64,000 bases of DNA from Microbacteriaceae bacterium PS02070 (GCA_029959865.1 JASCPE010000008.1:1-64000), one strand, 5' to 3'. Numbered from the stretch's first letter, positions 53,310 to 63,512 are shown. Notes: generated by a model from the sequence alone, not told the origin. Program-made: numbers and translations.

Positions 53310-54827
53310 ATGAAGCTAGAGCTACGAGGAATCACCAAGCGATTCGGCAGCCTCGTCGCCAACGACCACATCGATCTTGTGGTCGAACCGGGGGAGATCC
53401 ACGCGCTGCTCGGCGAGAACGGAGCGGGCAAGTCCACGCTCATGAACGTTCTCTACGGCCTCTACCAGGCCGACGAGGGGGAGATCCTGCTGGACGATGT
53501 CGTCCAGCATTTCCGCGGCCCCGGCGACGCGATGCACGCCGGTATCGGCATGGTCCACCAGCACTTCATGCTGGTGCCCGTGTTCACGGTTGCCGAGAAC
53601 GTCATGCTCGGTCACGAGGAGACCAACCGGATCGGCGCGCTCGATCTGAATGCGGCGCGTGCACACGTGCGCGAGGTCGCGCAACGGTTCGGGTTCGAGG
53701 TGGACCCCGACGCGATCGTGGGTGACCTTCCCGTGGGCGTGCAGCAGCGCGTCGAGATCATCAAGGCTCTCGCTCGGGACGCGCGCGTGCTCGTGTTCGA
53801 CGAGCCGACGGCCGTCCTCACCCCCCAGGAGACCGACGAGCTGATGGCGATCATGCGTCAGCTCAAGGACGAGGGCACATCCATCGTCTTCATCACGCAC
53901 AAGCTCCGTGAGGTCCGCGAAGTCGCCGACCGCATCACGGTCATCCGTCTCGGCGCGGTCGTCGGCGAGGCATCCCCGACCGCCACCAACGCCGAGCTCG
54001 CTTCGCTCATGGTCGGCCGCCCCGTGGAACTGACCGTCTCGAAGGGGGTGCCGAACATCCGCGAGGGAGCGGGCTTGGAGATCGAGGGTCTCCGGGTGGT
54101 TTCACCCGAGGGTGCCGTGATGGTGAACGACGTGTCGTTCCAGGTCCGCCCCGGCGAGGTGCTGGCCGTCGCCGGCGTGCAGGGGAACGGGCAGACCGAA
54201 CTCGTCGAGGCGATCGTTGGACTCGCACCCAAGGCCGAAGGATCGATTCGTCTCGACGGGACGGAACTGATCGGAAGGACAGTGCGGGAGATTCTCGACG
54301 AAGGCGTCGGCTTCGTGCCCGAAGACCGCAAGGAAGACGGCCTCGTGGGCTCCTTCTCCGTCGCTGAGAATCTCATCCTGGACCGGTCCACCGATTCTGA
54401 GTTCGTTTCGTTCGGCACCATCAAGCGTGGCGTTCTGGACAGCTTCGCGAAGGCCAAGATCGCCGAGTACGACATCCGGACGCAGGGGCCACAGACCCCG
54501 GCCGGTGCGCTGTCGGGCGGAAATCAGCAGAAGGTCGTCATTGCCCGCGAGATGAGCCGGGACCTGTCTCTTCTCCTCGCCGCCCAGCCCACGCGCGGGG
54601 TGGATGTCGGCTCGATCGAATTCATCCACCAGCGCATCGTCGAGGCTCGCGACGCAGGCACTCCGGTCGTCGTCGTATCGACCGAACTGGACGAAGTGGC
54701 GGCGTTGGCCGACCGCATCGCGGTGATGTACCGCGGGGAGGTCGTGGCGATCGTGTCGGCGGACACCCCGCGTGACGTGCTCGGCCTGATGATGGCCGGG
54801 GCTAAGCCCGAGGAGGCAGCAGCGTGA
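53310..54827 (+). CDS. Nucleoside ABC transporter, double ATP-binding protein
   Basis: This 505-residue protein contains two ATPase domains. The first has GENGAGKST, LPVGVQQRVEI and LVFDEPTAVLTP; the second has a degenerate Walker A (GVQGNGQTEL), LSGGNQQKVVIA and LLAAQPTRGVDVGS. This asymmetry is normal in sugar- and nucleoside-type importers (MglA/RbsA class). GTGA overlaps the permease gene. Confidence 0.93.
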   Translation: MKLELRGITKRFGSLVANDHIDLVVEPGEIHALLGENGAGKSTLMNVLYGLYQADEGEILLDDVVQHFRGPGDAMHAGIGMVHQHFMLVPVFTVAENVMLGHEETNRIGALDLNAARAHVREVAQRFGFEVDPDAIVGDLPVGVQQRVEIIKALARDARVLVFDEPTAVLTPQETDELMAIMRQLKDEGTSIVFITHKLREVREVADRITVIRLGAVVGEASPTATNAELASLMVGRPVELTVSKGVPNIREGAGLEIEGLRVVSPEGAVMVNDVSFQVRPGEVLAVAGVQGNGQTELVEAIVGLAPKAEGSIRLDGTELIGRTVREILDEGVGFVPEDRKEDGLVGSFSVAENLILDRSTDSEFVSFGTIKRGVLDSFAKAKIAEYDIRTQGPQTPAGALSGGNQQKVVIAREMSRDLSLLLAAQPTRGVDVGSIEFIHQRIVEARDAGTPVVVVSTELDEVAALADRIAVMYRGEVVAIVSADTPRDVLGLMMAGAKPEEAAA

Positions 54828-56134
54828 GCGATCACGATCCCCAGCGCGGTGCGGGGCAGCAGCTTCCGCCCGCGTCCGGCCCCCTCACCGGGGGAAGTGA
54901 CCCCACCGAGGTCGCACCGCCGCCGCGGACGAATGAGTATCTGACTCAGATCCTGCGCAGTAACTGGGTCATCACGATCCTTGCGATCGTGGTCGCGATG
55001 GTCGTCGGCGGCATCCTGATGGCCGTCACGAACGACGACGTCCGGGCTGCCGCGGGCTACTTCTTCGCGCGTCCCGGCGACACCCTCTCCGCGGTGTGGC
55101 AGGCCGTTTACGGCGGCTATGAGGCCATGTTCCGGGGCTCGGTCTGGAATACGCGCGTGGACGGCTTCGCCGCCCAGATTCGTCCCCTCACGAACACTCT
55201 GGGCTACGCGGCCCCCTTGATCGCCGCCGGCCTCGGCGTCGCGGTGGCGTTCCGCGTCGGACTGTTCAACATCGGCGCACGCGGCCAGATGCTCATCGGT
55301 GCGGCCGTCGCAGGGCTCGTGACCTTCAACCTGGACCTGCCCGCAGCGCTCCACATCCCGTTCACCCTGATGGCTGGAATCGCCGGCGGGGCAATCTGGG
55401 GTGGCATCGTCGGGCTCCTCAAAGCCCGCACCGGCGCCCACGAGGTCATCCTCACGATCATGTTCAACTGGGTCGCGTTCTACCTCGTCGCATGGATGGT
55501 GCGTACGCCCGGGGTGTTGCAACGCCCTGCCGAGGATCAGCCCATCTCGGCACCCACGCCGGAGACGGCGCAGTTCCCCGAGCTGTTCGGCCCGCAGTTC
55601 CCCTACCTGGACTGGGGATTCGTGGTTGTCATCCTCGCCACGCTGTTCGTGTGGTGGCTCATGGAGCGTTCCAGCCTCGGATTCCGCCTCCGCGCCGTCG
55701 GAGAGAATCCGCACGCGGCGAGTGCCTCGGGCATCTCTGTCTCACGGATGTACATCTACGCGATGGTGTTCGCCGGGGGGCTTGCCGGACTTGCCGGAAT
55801 GAACCAGATCCAGGGAACGGTCACGACGGGATTCGACGGTTCCATCGACGCCGGCATCGGCTTTGACGCGATCACCGTCGCGCTTCTCGGTCGCAGCCGT
55901 GCGTGGGGCGTGTTTGCTGCGGGCATCCTGTTCGGGGCGCTGAAGGCGGGCAGCTACACGATGCAGGCCTCGCAGCAGATCCCCGTCGACATCGTCCTTG
56001 TCGTTCAGGCGCTCATCGTTCTTTTCATCGCGGCACCCCCGCTCATCCGCTCGATCTTCTTCCTCCCGAAGACAGAAGCAGAGAAGGCGCAGAAGGCAAG
56101 AGACAAGGCTGCGAAGAAGGCGGTGAACGCATGA
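54824..56134 (+). CDS. Nucleoside ABC transporter permease 1
   Basis: This 436-residue permease has a proline-rich N-terminal stretch (about 45 residues) and eight or more predicted helices. The BPD_transp_2 pattern GYAAPLIAAGLGVAVAFRVGLFNIGARGQMLIGA and RAVGENPHAASASGI are visible. The C-terminus is strongly basic (KAQKARDKAAKKAVNA). The start is GTG 54824. It is coupled to permease 2 by ATGA at 56131. Confidence 0.92.
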   Translation: MSDHDPQRGAGQQLPPASGPLTGGSDPTEVAPPPRTNEYLTQILRSNWVITILAIVVAMVVGGILMAVTNDDVRAAAGYFFARPGDTLSAVWQAVYGGYEAMFRGSVWNTRVDGFAAQIRPLTNTLGYAAPLIAAGLGVAVAFRVGLFNIGARGQMLIGAAVAGLVTFNLDLPAALHIPFTLMAGIAGGAIWGGIVGLLKARTGAHEVILTIMFNWVAFYLVAWMVRTPGVLQRPAEDQPISAPTPETAQFPELFGPQFPYLDWGFVVVILATLFVWWLMERSSLGFRLRAVGENPHAASASGISVSRMYIYAMVFAGGLAGLAGMNQIQGTVTTGFDGSIDAGIGFDAITVALLGRSRAWGVFAAGILFGALKAGSYTMQASQQIPVDIVLVVQALIVLFIAAPPLIRSIFFLPKTEAEKAQKARDKAAKKAVNA

Positions 56135-57408
56135 GTGCGACGCTGGATACTCTCGGCCAGATCACCCACGCGACGGTGCGGGTTCGTCACGTCAAGCTCG
56201 CGGTGAGCCTCGCGATCATCACCGTGATCCTCGGCGCGCTCTTCCTCTTCGTGCCGAGGTCGGGGGTCAGCAGCTTCCGGTTGGGTGATCCCTCATCCTC
56301 ACTCGAGCTGCCGACCGTGGCAGTGCCGACCGCGCCGACGACGTGGATCGTCTTCGCCGTGCTCGTCGGTCTGACGGCATGGGCGATCGTCGCCGCCATC
56401 TCGTACCGCAAGAGCGGACTGTGGCTCCCGATCGTCTACGGGGTTCTTGCGATGTTCGCCTTCCTCACCTGGGCGGCTGCCGGAGGTCTCGTCCCCACGA
56501 CAGGTCTGCTGTTCGGTGCGGTGTCCCTCGCGGTCCCCCTCGTCTTCGGTGCCCTCGGTGGCGTCATCGGAGAACGGGTCGGCGTCGTCAATGTCGCGAT
56601 CGAGGCACAGTTCCTGCTGGGTGCCTTCAGCGCCGCGCTGCTCTCGAGCATCACGAAGAACCCCTTCATCGGACTCTTCGGAGCGATGGTCGGCGGCGTT
56701 CTGGTCGCCCTGATCCTCGCGGTCTTCGCGATCAAGTACATCGTCGAGCAGGTTATTGTCGGTGTCGTTCTGAACGTCCTCATCGCGGGCGTGACCGGCT
56801 TCCTCTACCTTGCGCTCCTCGCACCGAACGAGGCAGAGCTCAACGCTCCCGTACGTTTCACTCGCATCAAGATCCCGCTGCTCAGCGACGTTCCGATCCT
56901 GGGACCCGTGCTGTTCAACCAGACCCTGATCGTGTACTTGATGTACATCACGGTGTTCCTGGTCGCGTGGGGGATGTACCGCACCCGGTGGGGCCTGCGT
57001 CTGCGCGCGGTCGGTGAGCATCCTCAGGCTGCCGACACCGTCGGCATTCGGGTGAACCCGACACGCTTCTGGAACGTCGTCCTCGCCGGTGCGATCGCGG
57101 GGATGGGTGGCGCGTATTTCACCCTCGCATCGGTCGGACAGTTCACGAAGGACATGACGGCCGGCCTCGGCTTCATCGCCCTTGCCGCGGTGATCTTCGG
57201 TCGCTGGGATCCGATCCGTGCGACCCTGGCCGCGCTCCTCTTCGGCTTTGCGACAAACCTGCAGAACCTGTTGAGTGTTCTGCGTACTCCGATCCCGAGC
57301 GAGTTCATGCTCATGCTGCCCTACGTCGTCACGATCATCGCGGTCGCCGGCTTCGCGGGGCAGATCCGAGGACCGGCAGCGTCCGGAAAGCCATATATCA
57401 AAGGTTGA
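56131..57408 (+). CDS. Nucleoside ABC transporter permease 2
   Basis: This 425-residue membrane protein has about ten hydrophobic helices. Signature segments are FGALGGVIGERVGVVNVAIEAQFLLGAF and RAVGEHPQAADTVGIRVNPTRFW. It pairs with permease 1. The start ATG overlaps its stop. Its stop overlaps cdd (TGATG), linking uptake and salvage in one transcript. Confidence 0.92.
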   Translation: MSATLDTLGQITHATVRVRHVKLAVSLAIITVILGALFLFVPRSGVSSFRLGDPSSSLELPTVAVPTAPTTWIVFAVLVGLTAWAIVAAISYRKSGLWLPIVYGVLAMFAFLTWAAAGGLVPTTGLLFGAVSLAVPLVFGALGGVIGERVGVVNVAIEAQFLLGAFSAALLSSITKNPFIGLFGAMVGGVLVALILAVFAIKYIVEQVIVGVVLNVLIAGVTGFLYLALLAPNEAELNAPVRFTRIKIPLLSDVPILGPVLFNQTLIVYLMYITVFLVAWGMYRTRWGLRLRAVGEHPQAADTVGIRVNPTRFWNVVLAGAIAGMGGAYFTLASVGQFTKDMTAGLGFIALAAVIFGRWDPIRATLAALLFGFATNLQNLLSVLRTPIPSEFMLMLPYVVTIIAVAGFAGQIRGPAASGKPYIKG

Positions 57409-57812
57409 TGATGACAGACATCGATTGGGACGAGCTTCGCGCCGTCGCCGTCGAGGCGTTGCAGCACGCCTACGTCCCGTATTCCCACTACCCGGTCGGC
57501 GCCGCGGCGCTCGTCAGCGATGGTCGAATCGTCTCCGGGTGCAATGTTGAGAACGCCTCCTACGGAGTAGGACTGTGCGCCGAGTGCGGCCTCGTCTCGA
57601 ACCTGCAGATGTCCGGGGGCGGAAACCTCGTCGCGTTCGTGTGCGTCAATGCGCACGGCGAGACGATCATGCCGTGCGGGCGCTGCCGACAACTCCTCAA
57701 CGAGTTCGCCCTTCCGGGGATGCTCCTGGAGACAGTGTCCGGGATCCGCACGATCGATGAGGTGCTGCCCGACGCCTTCGGGCCCTCAGACCTCGAGCAG
57801 GTCCGCCGATGA
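57408..57812 (+). CDS. cdd: Cytidine deaminase
   Basis: This 134-residue zinc enzyme deaminates cytidine and deoxycytidine. Motifs: YSHYPVGAAALVSDG, CNVENASYGVGLCAECGLVS (zinc C and E) and PCGRCRQLLNEF. Two in-frame ATGs (57408 and 57411) are possible; AAAGG upstream fits either. It overlaps the permease stop and the deoA start. Confidence 0.95.
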   Translation: MMTDIDWDELRAVAVEALQHAYVPYSHYPVGAAALVSDGRIVSGCNVENASYGVGLCAECGLVSNLQMSGGGNLVAFVCVNAHGETIMPCGRCRQLLNEFALPGMLLETVSGIRTIDEVLPDAFGPSDLEQVRR

Positions 57813-59098
57813 GTGTCGAACCGTTCGATGCGGTCGATGTCATCCGGGCGAAGCGCGACGGTGCTGCCGTTCCAGAGGATGCCCTGCGGTGGATGGTCGA
57901 TGCCTACACCCGCGGCTACGTATCAGACGCGCAGATGGCATCGTTCGCGATGGCGGTCTTCCTGCGTGGGATGGAGCGTGATGAAATCCGTGTCCTCACC
58001 GATGCCATGATCGCCTCCGGTGAGCGGATGAGCTTTGCCGACCTCGGCAAGAGCACCGTCGATAAGCACTCCACGGGAGGCGTCGGCGACAAGATCACTC
58101 TGCCCCTCGCACCCCTGGTGGCTTCCTTCGGTGTCGCCGTGCCGCAGTTGTCCGGTCGCGGCCTCGGACACACCGGCGGAACGCTCGACAAGCTCGAGTC
58201 CATTCCCGGCTGGCGCGCGGCGCTCACCAACGAGGAGATGTTCGCTCAGTTGCGCGATATCGGCCCGGTGATCTGCGCGGCGGGATCGGGGCTCGCGCCG
58301 GCGGACAAGAAGCTGTACGCGCTGCGCGATGTCACAGGCACCGTGGAGGCGATTCCGCTTATCGCATCGAGCATCATGTCCAAGAAGATCGCGGAGGGCA
58401 CTGACGCGCTCGTGCTCGATGTGAAGTTCGGCTCCGGTGCCTTCATGCAGGACATCGAACGCGCGCGGGAACTCGCCCGCACCATGGTCGCCCTCGGCAA
58501 CGACTCGGGTGTCGCGACGACGGCGCTGCTCACCGATATGAATGCTCCCTTGGGCTTTGCGATCGGCAACGCCAATGAGGTGCGGGAGTCGGTCGAAGTA
58601 CTCGCGGGCGGCGGACCGCGAGACGTCGTCGAGCTGACCGTCGCGCTGGCGCGCGAGATGCTCGGTCTTGCCGGCGTCCATGACGCAGATGTCGAGGGAG
58701 CGCTTGCTGACGGGTCCGCGATGGACATGTGGCGACAGATGATCCAGGCGCAGGGAGGCGACCCCGAAGGGGAGCTTCCGCAGCCGCGCGAGACCGAGAC
58801 CGTGGTCGCCGACCGGGACGGAATCGTGGCGCGTATGGACGCGTTGCCGTTCGGCGTCGCGGCCTGGCGCCTCGGCGCCGGTCGGGCGCGTGCGCAGGAC
58901 CCCGTAGTTCACGCCGCGGGAATCGACCTGCACGTCAAGCCCGGGGATACCGTGACGACGGGGCAGCCACTGTTCACCCTGCTCGCCGACGACGCCGCGC
59001 GTTTTGCGCGAGCGACCGACGCGCTCACGGGTGCGTGGGACATCGCCGACGATGCCCCCGCGGCCCAGCCCATCGTGCGCGAACGCATCACCGCCTGA
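57809..59098 (+). CDS. deoA: Thymidine (pyrimidine-nucleoside) phosphorylase
   Basis: The 429-residue phosphorylase cleaves thymidine and deoxyuridine to base and deoxyribose-1-phosphate. The signature KHSTGGVGDKITLPLAPL and LSGRGLGHTGGTLDKLES are complete; the pyrimidine phosphorylase C-terminal domain (about 340-420) is present. It overlaps cdd as ATGA and is followed by add. Confidence 0.95.
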   Translation: MSVEPFDAVDVIRAKRDGAAVPEDALRWMVDAYTRGYVSDAQMASFAMAVFLRGMERDEIRVLTDAMIASGERMSFADLGKSTVDKHSTGGVGDKITLPLAPLVASFGVAVPQLSGRGLGHTGGTLDKLESIPGWRAALTNEEMFAQLRDIGPVICAAGSGLAPADKKLYALRDVTGTVEAIPLIASSIMSKKIAEGTDALVLDVKFGSGAFMQDIERARELARTMVALGNDSGVATTALLTDMNAPLGFAIGNANEVRESVEVLAGGGPRDVVELTVALAREMLGLAGVHDADVEGALADGSAMDMWRQMIQAQGGDPEGELPQPRETETVVADRDGIVARMDALPFGVAAWRLGAGRARAQDPVVHAAGIDLHVKPGDTVTTGQPLFTLLADDAARFARATDALTGAWDIADDAPAAQPIVRERITA

Positions 59099-59124
59099 CG
59101 ACGCGCAGACCCGAGGAGACAGTC

Positions 59125-60240
59125 ATGACCATCGACCCGCACGGCGACGCGAAGCTTCAGGGCGTCTCGATACGTTCGCTGCCCAAAGTGTCTCTGCACG
59201 ATCACCTTGACGGAGCAGTGCGCCCGGCGACCATCCTGGAGCTCGCCGATGAGATCGGTCTGGACGTCCCGGCCGACGGCGCGGAGGAGCTGGCTGGGTG
59301 GTTCGACCAGCAGAGCGACTCCGGATCGCTTGTCGAGTACTTGAAGACCTTCGAGCTCACGACCGGTGTCATGCAGACGTCGGAGAGCTTGCGTCGCGTC
59401 GCGCGAGAGTTCGTCGAGGACCTCGCGGCTGACGGCGTGATCTACGGGGAAGTGCGCTGGGCGCCGGAACAGCATCTCGAAGAGGGACTCACCCTCGCTG
59501 AGGCTGTGGAGGCCGTGCAGGAAGGGCTTGAGGAGGGCGAGGATGCCGCCGCCGGTGACGGCCACGACATCCGCGTGAATCAGCTCCTCTCGGCGATGCG
59601 GCACGCCGATCGGGCGGAGGAGATCGCTCGCCTTGCGGTGGAGTTCCGCGGACGCGGCGTGGTCGGCTTCGATATCGCCGGTCCGGAGGACGGGTTCCCG
59701 CCGCAGCGTCTCCGGGGCGCCTTCGACTACCTCGCGTCGGAGTTCTTCCCCGTGACTGTCCACGCGGGGGAGGCCGCTGGACTGGACTCGATCCGCTCCG
59801 CGCTCATCGATGGCCGTGCTCTGCGGCTGGGCCACGGCGTCCGACTGGCCGAGGACTTGACGGTCGTATCGCGCGAAGGCGATCAGGTGCAGGTCCAATT
59901 CGGTGATGTTGCCCGCTGGGTTCGTGACCGTGAGATCGCGCTGGAGCTCGCGCCTTCCTCGAATCTTCAGACGCGCGCCGCGGCACAGTGGGGCGAGTCA
60001 CTGGAAGACCATCCGTTCGACCTGCTCTACCAGCTCGGATTCTCGGTCACGGTGAACGTCGACAATCGCACGATGAGCGGCACATCACTCACCCGCGAAC
60101 TGGCGCTCCTGGCGGACACATTCGAGTACGACCTGGACGATCTGGAGGTCTTCCAGCTCAACGCGGCCGCGGGGGCGTTCCTCAGCGTCGAAGAGAGGGA
60201 AGAGCTCATCGATCTCATCAGCGAGGGGTTCTCCCGCTGA
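59125..60240 (+). CDS. add: Adenosine deaminase
   Basis: The 371-residue zinc hydrolase converts adenosine to inosine. Metal and catalytic motifs: SLHDHLDGA (HxH), VTVHAGEA, LRLGHG and SSNLQT, plus a SVTVNVDNR segment with the final metal aspartate. Start ATG 59125 with GAGGAGA upstream. It is the last gene of the nucleoside operon. Confidence 0.95.
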   Translation: MTIDPHGDAKLQGVSIRSLPKVSLHDHLDGAVRPATILELADEIGLDVPADGAEELAGWFDQQSDSGSLVEYLKTFELTTGVMQTSESLRRVAREFVEDLAADGVIYGEVRWAPEQHLEEGLTLAEAVEAVQEGLEEGEDAAAGDGHDIRVNQLLSAMRHADRAEEIARLAVEFRGRGVVGFDIAGPEDGFPPQRLRGAFDYLASEFFPVTVHAGEAAGLDSIRSALIDGRALRLGHGVRLAEDLTVVSREGDQVQVQFGDVARWVRDREIALELAPSSNLQTRAAAQWGESLEDHPFDLLYQLGFSVTVNVDNRTMSGTSLTRELALLADTFEYDLDDLEVFQLNAAAGAFLSVEEREELIDLISEGFSR

Positions 60241-60242
60241 TG

Positions 60243-60282
60243 CGCTGAGCACCCGTCATCCTCACGGAACGGGTGCTCAGCG
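60243..60282. terminator. Bidirectional terminator between add and mtlD
   Basis: A perfect 14-bp stem (60243-60256 with 60269-60282) with a 12-base loop lies between convergent add and mtlD. It can terminate both. No T-run follows on either side. Confidence 0.8.
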
Positions 60283-60287
60283 GCGGA

Positions 60288-61442
60288 TCAGGCGGTGAGT
60301 TCGTCTTGGCGGGCGCGCACGACGTCCACCACCGCGGGATAGAGCGCGTCGCCGGAGCCCAGTCCCGTGACCTCTTCGGTGAACTGCTCAGGCGTGCTGT
60401 GGCGGAGCTGCTCCTGCAGCTGCACCGCCTGCTCGTCGTGCTCGTCCACGAAGGCGAGTGCCGCGGCCATCGCTGCCACGAGTCCCCCGACGGGGATTCC
60501 CCGATCCGCGGCTTCGGCGGCCGGGCCCACGAAGCGCTCGTGGCGGGAGAGCTTGCGGAGGGGCTGGCGACCGACACGCCACACGGTGTCCGGGAGGGCA
60601 GGATTCGCGAAGCGCTCGAGGATTCGGGTGCGGTACGCGGTCAGCTCGCTCGGATCCAGGCCGAACTTCGCAGCCAGCAGGGCGGACGTCTCCTCCAGCG
60701 CGGTCGCGACCTTCGCGGCGATCGCGGGGTCGGCGAGCGCCTCGGAGATGAGCTCGATGCCGGCCTGGGCACCGAAGTAGGCCGTCGCGGCGTGCCCCGT
60801 GTTGACAGTGAAGAGCTTGCGCTCGATGTATGGCGCGAGGTCGTCGACGAAGTGCGCGCCCGGAATGTGCGGCGGGCTGTCACCGAAGGGGGTCCGTTCG
60901 ATCGCCCACTCATAGAACGGCTCGACGTAGACGTCCACTCCGGAGTGCTCCGGTTGGCCGGGGACGATCCGGTCCACCGCGGTGTTGGCGAAGACCGCAC
61001 GGGCAGCCAGGGCGTCCCATGCGGGGCCGGCTTGAGCCATCATCTCGTCCCGCAACGTGTCGGTCGCCCGGATCGCGTTCTCGCACGCCATCACCTGGAG
61101 CGGCGGGAGCGAGGGGTCCCGGAGGGCGAGCCCGGCGATGATGCTCGGCGAGACGAAGCGGAGGATCGTCGGTCCCACCGCGGTCGTGACCACGTCTGCG
61201 GTCGCGATCTCATCGGCGAGTGCGTCGGGGTTCTCTTTGCTGTTGATCGCGCGGAAGTCGGTGACGACCGTTTCGCCGCCGCCGTCGCCGACCTCATGAA
61301 CCGTGTATTCGGATTCGGCGTTGATCGCGTCTACGAGGGGAGCGGCGACGTCGGAGAAGACGAGTTCATACCCGCCTTCATGGAGGAGCTGACCGACGAA
61401 CCCGCGTCCGATGTTGCCCGCGCCGAAGTGGACCGCCTTCAT
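60288..61442 (-). CDS. mtlD: Mannitol-1-phosphate 5-dehydrogenase
   Basis: The 384-residue NAD enzyme converts mannitol-1-phosphate to fructose-6-phosphate. Motifs: [36 protein letters not shown], and [20 protein letters not shown]. Start overlaps the mtlF stop (TGATG). It is the last gene of the mannitol operon. Confidence 0.96.
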   Translation of the reverse strand: MKAVHFGAGNIGRGFVGQLLHEGGYELVFSDVAAPLVDAINAESEYTVHEVGDGGGETVVTDFRAINSKENPDALADEIATADVVTTAVGPTILRFVSPSIIAGLALRDPSLPPLQVMACENAIRATDTLRDEMMAQAGPAWDALAARAVFANTAVDRIVPGQPEHSGVDVYVEPFYEWAIERTPFGDSPPHIPGAHFVDDLAPYIERKLFTVNTGHAATAYFGAQAGIELISEALADPAIAAKVATALEETSALLAAKFGLDPSELTAYRTRILERFANPALPDTVWRVGRQPLRKLSRHERFVGPAAEAADRGIPVGGLVAAMAAALAFVDEHDEQAVQLQEQLRHSTPEQFTEEVTGLGSGDALYPAVVDVVRARQDELTA

Positions 61443-61873
61443 CAGCTGTTCACGCTCGAGAGCAGTTCGTACAGTTCCTCAGGAGTCTGCGCGGCCTTCA
61501 GCGCCTCGACCTGATCCTCTTCAGAGAAGAGAATGGCGATCTGGGAGAGGATCTCGAGGTGCTCATCGCCCTTGCCAGCGATGCCGATGACGAATGTCAC
61601 CGGGTTTCCGTCCCAATCCACCCCGCCGTCGTAGCGGACCACAGACAGGCCCGAGTCGAGGATCTCCTGCTTGGTCTCGTTGGTTCCGTGCGGGATCGCG
61701 AGTTCGTTGCCCATGTAGGTCGAGACCGTTGCCTCCCGTGCCTGCATGGCGTCGTAGTAGTTTCCGGTCACGGCGCCCGCGGCTTCGAGAATATCGGCGG
61801 CCTCTTTCATGGCCTCATCGCGGGAGACGCTTCCGGGGTGGATGCGGATCTGATCGACGCTGAGAACTGCCAT
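61442..61873 (-). CDS. mtlF: Mannitol PTS, EIIA component
   Basis: The 143-residue phosphocarrier takes phosphate from HPr on H62 (AIPHGTNE) and passes it to the IIB domain of MtlA. Start ATG 61873; the longer frame overlaps mtlA. It lies between mtlA and mtlD with a hairpin upstream. Confidence 0.95.
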   Translation of the reverse strand: MAVLSVDQIRIHPGSVSRDEAMKEAADILEAAGAVTGNYYDAMQAREATVSTYMGNELAIPHGTNETKQEILDSGLSVVRYDGGVDWDGNPVTFVIGIAGKGDEHLEILSQIAILFSEEDQVEALKAAQTPEELYELLSSVNS

Positions 61874-61910
61874 GGTCACTCCTTCGTTGGGGGTTTCAGT
61901 CTGCGTGGGT

Positions 61911-61940
61911 GAGTGGCTGCGGGCAAGCCCGCAGCCACTC
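61911..61940 (-). terminator. Hairpin between mtlA and mtlF
   Basis: A perfect 13-bp stem (61911-61923 with 61928-61940) with a CAAG loop lies right after the mtlA stop. No T-run. It probably attenuates or stabilises the upstream message and sets the ratio of IICB to IIA. Confidence 0.7.
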
Positions 61941-61946
61941 GGGGAG

Positions 61947-63512
61947 TCAGGACTCGTCAGAGTGCTGCTTCTCGACAAGGCCCACAACCTCGTCGTACTT
62001 CGGAGAGTTCATGAAGTTGTCCACCGAGACGTGGATCGCGTCCGGCGCCTGACCCTTCGCGCGATCTGTCAGCTGCTGCTGCGTGATGACGAGATCTGCC
62101 GACGGGTCGAGGTTCGCGATCGCCTTGTTGGTGACGGTGATCCCCTCGATGCCGGCCTTCTTGATCTTGTTGCGGAGCACGCTGGCACCCATGGCGGACG
62201 AACCCATGCCGGCATCGCAGGCGAACACGATGGTGTGAATCGGCTTGTCTGTCGTCGCTGTCGTCGAGTCACCCGCGGCAGCGGCTGCGGCCGGAGCGGC
62301 GCCGGCTCCGGCCAGGCCGGAGAGAGCGTCGGACTTCTTACCCTTGTTCGCTTCGGTCTGGGCGATCGCCGCCGAGAAGGTGTCGCTCCCTGCTTCCTGC
62401 GCGGCGAGGTCGCGCTTACGGGAGGCGAGCAGGATCAGCATCGACACGAGGAAGGTCACGGCGGCCGAGAGGATGACGGACAGGGCGACACCGAGGTGGT
62501 CGCCACGTGCGGTCTGTCCCATGACGGCGATGATGCTTCCCGGTGAGGCCGGTGCGACGAGACCCGTGTTGAAGAGCATGTTCGTCGTGACTCCGGTCAT
62601 GCCGCCGGCGATCAGCGCGACGATCAGGACGGGCTTCATGAGCGCGAACGGGAAGTAGACCTCGTGGATACCGCCGAAGAACTGGATGACGGCGGCTCCC
62701 GGTGCGGACGCCCGCGCGGCGCCGATGCCGAACACAGTGAAGGCCAGCAGCAGGCCGACGCCGGGCCCGGGGTTCGCTTCGAGCAGATACAGGATCGACT
62801 TGCCGGTCTGCGACGACTCCTGGGATGCCAGCGGCGTCAGCACGCCGTGGTTGATGGCGTTGTTGAGGAAGAACACCTTGGCGGGTTCGATGAGGATGCT
62901 CGCCAGGGGCAGCAGGTTGTTGTCGATGAGCCAGCCGACGGCGCGCTCCAGAACGCTCATCAGACCGTTGACGAGCCAGGCTACCGGGAAGAATCCCACG
63001 ATCGCCATGAAGAAGCCCCAGATACCGGCCGAGAACATGTTGATGAGCATTTCGAAGCCCGCGCGGACTTTGCCCTCCCACAGCGCATCGAGCTTCTTCA
63101 TCGTCCACGCCGCAAGCGGGCCGAGGATCATCGCGCCGATGAACATGTGGATCTGGCCGAGTTGGTTATCCGCCGGGAGAGTCGCGTTGATGTTGGCGAT
63201 CAGGAGGTCGGAGCCGGCGATCGCACCCATCGTGGCGATCGAACCCACCACGCCACCGCGCGTGCTGTAGACCATGTAGCCCGCGGTGTAACCGACGAGG
63301 ATCGGCAGGAGGTAGTGAATCATCGGGCTGACGATCGTCGCGAGGTCTGCGTTCGGCGTCCATCCCACGTCGATGAAGAACGCGGTGAAGATACCCCACG
63401 CGATCAAGGCCGGGATGTTCGGCATGATCATGCCGGAGAGGAACGTGCCGAACTTCTGAATGGCGACGCGTGCGCCGCCCTTCTGTTCGGCAGCGGGGGT
63501 TGCCGTGGTCAT
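61947..63512 (-). CDS. mtlA: Mannitol PTS, EIICB component
   Basis: The 521-residue membrane permease has a IIC domain with about eight helices (to about 365), an alanine-rich linker (about 395-420) and a IIB domain with phosphorylated C432 in VFACDAGMGSS. It lacks the fused IIA domain of the enterobacterial protein, which is supplied by mtlF. The ATG overlaps the ptsI stop (ATGA). Confidence 0.96.
   Translation of the reverse strand: MTTATPAAEQKGGARVAIQKFGTFLSGMIMPNIPALIAWGIFTAFFIDVGWTPNADLATIVSPMIHYLLPILVGYTAGYMVYSTRGGVVGSIATMGAIAGSDLLIANINATLPADNQLGQIHMFIGAMILGPLAAWTMKKLDALWEGKVRAGFEMLINMFSAGIWGFFMAIVGFFPVAWLVNGLMSVLERAVGWLIDNNLLPLASILIEPAKVFFLNNAINHGVLTPLASQESSQTGKSILYLLEANPGPGVGLLLAFTVFGIGAARASAPGAAVIQFFGGIHEVYFPFALMKPVLIVALIAGGMTGVTTNMLFNTGLVAPASPGSIIAVMGQTARGDHLGVALSVILSAAVTFLVSMLILLASRKRDLAAQEAGSDTFSAAIAQTEANKGKKSDALSGLAGAGAAPAAAAAAGDSTTATTDKPIHTIVFACDAGMGSSAMGASVLRNKIKKAGIEGITVTNKAIANLDPSADLVITQQQLTDRAKGQAPDAIHVSVDNFMNSPKYDEVVGLVEKQHSDES

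Noticed and set aside
61872-62546. Plus-strand open frame of 224 codons over mtlA
   Set aside because: It is antisense to a strongly conserved PTS gene, and shows no domain.
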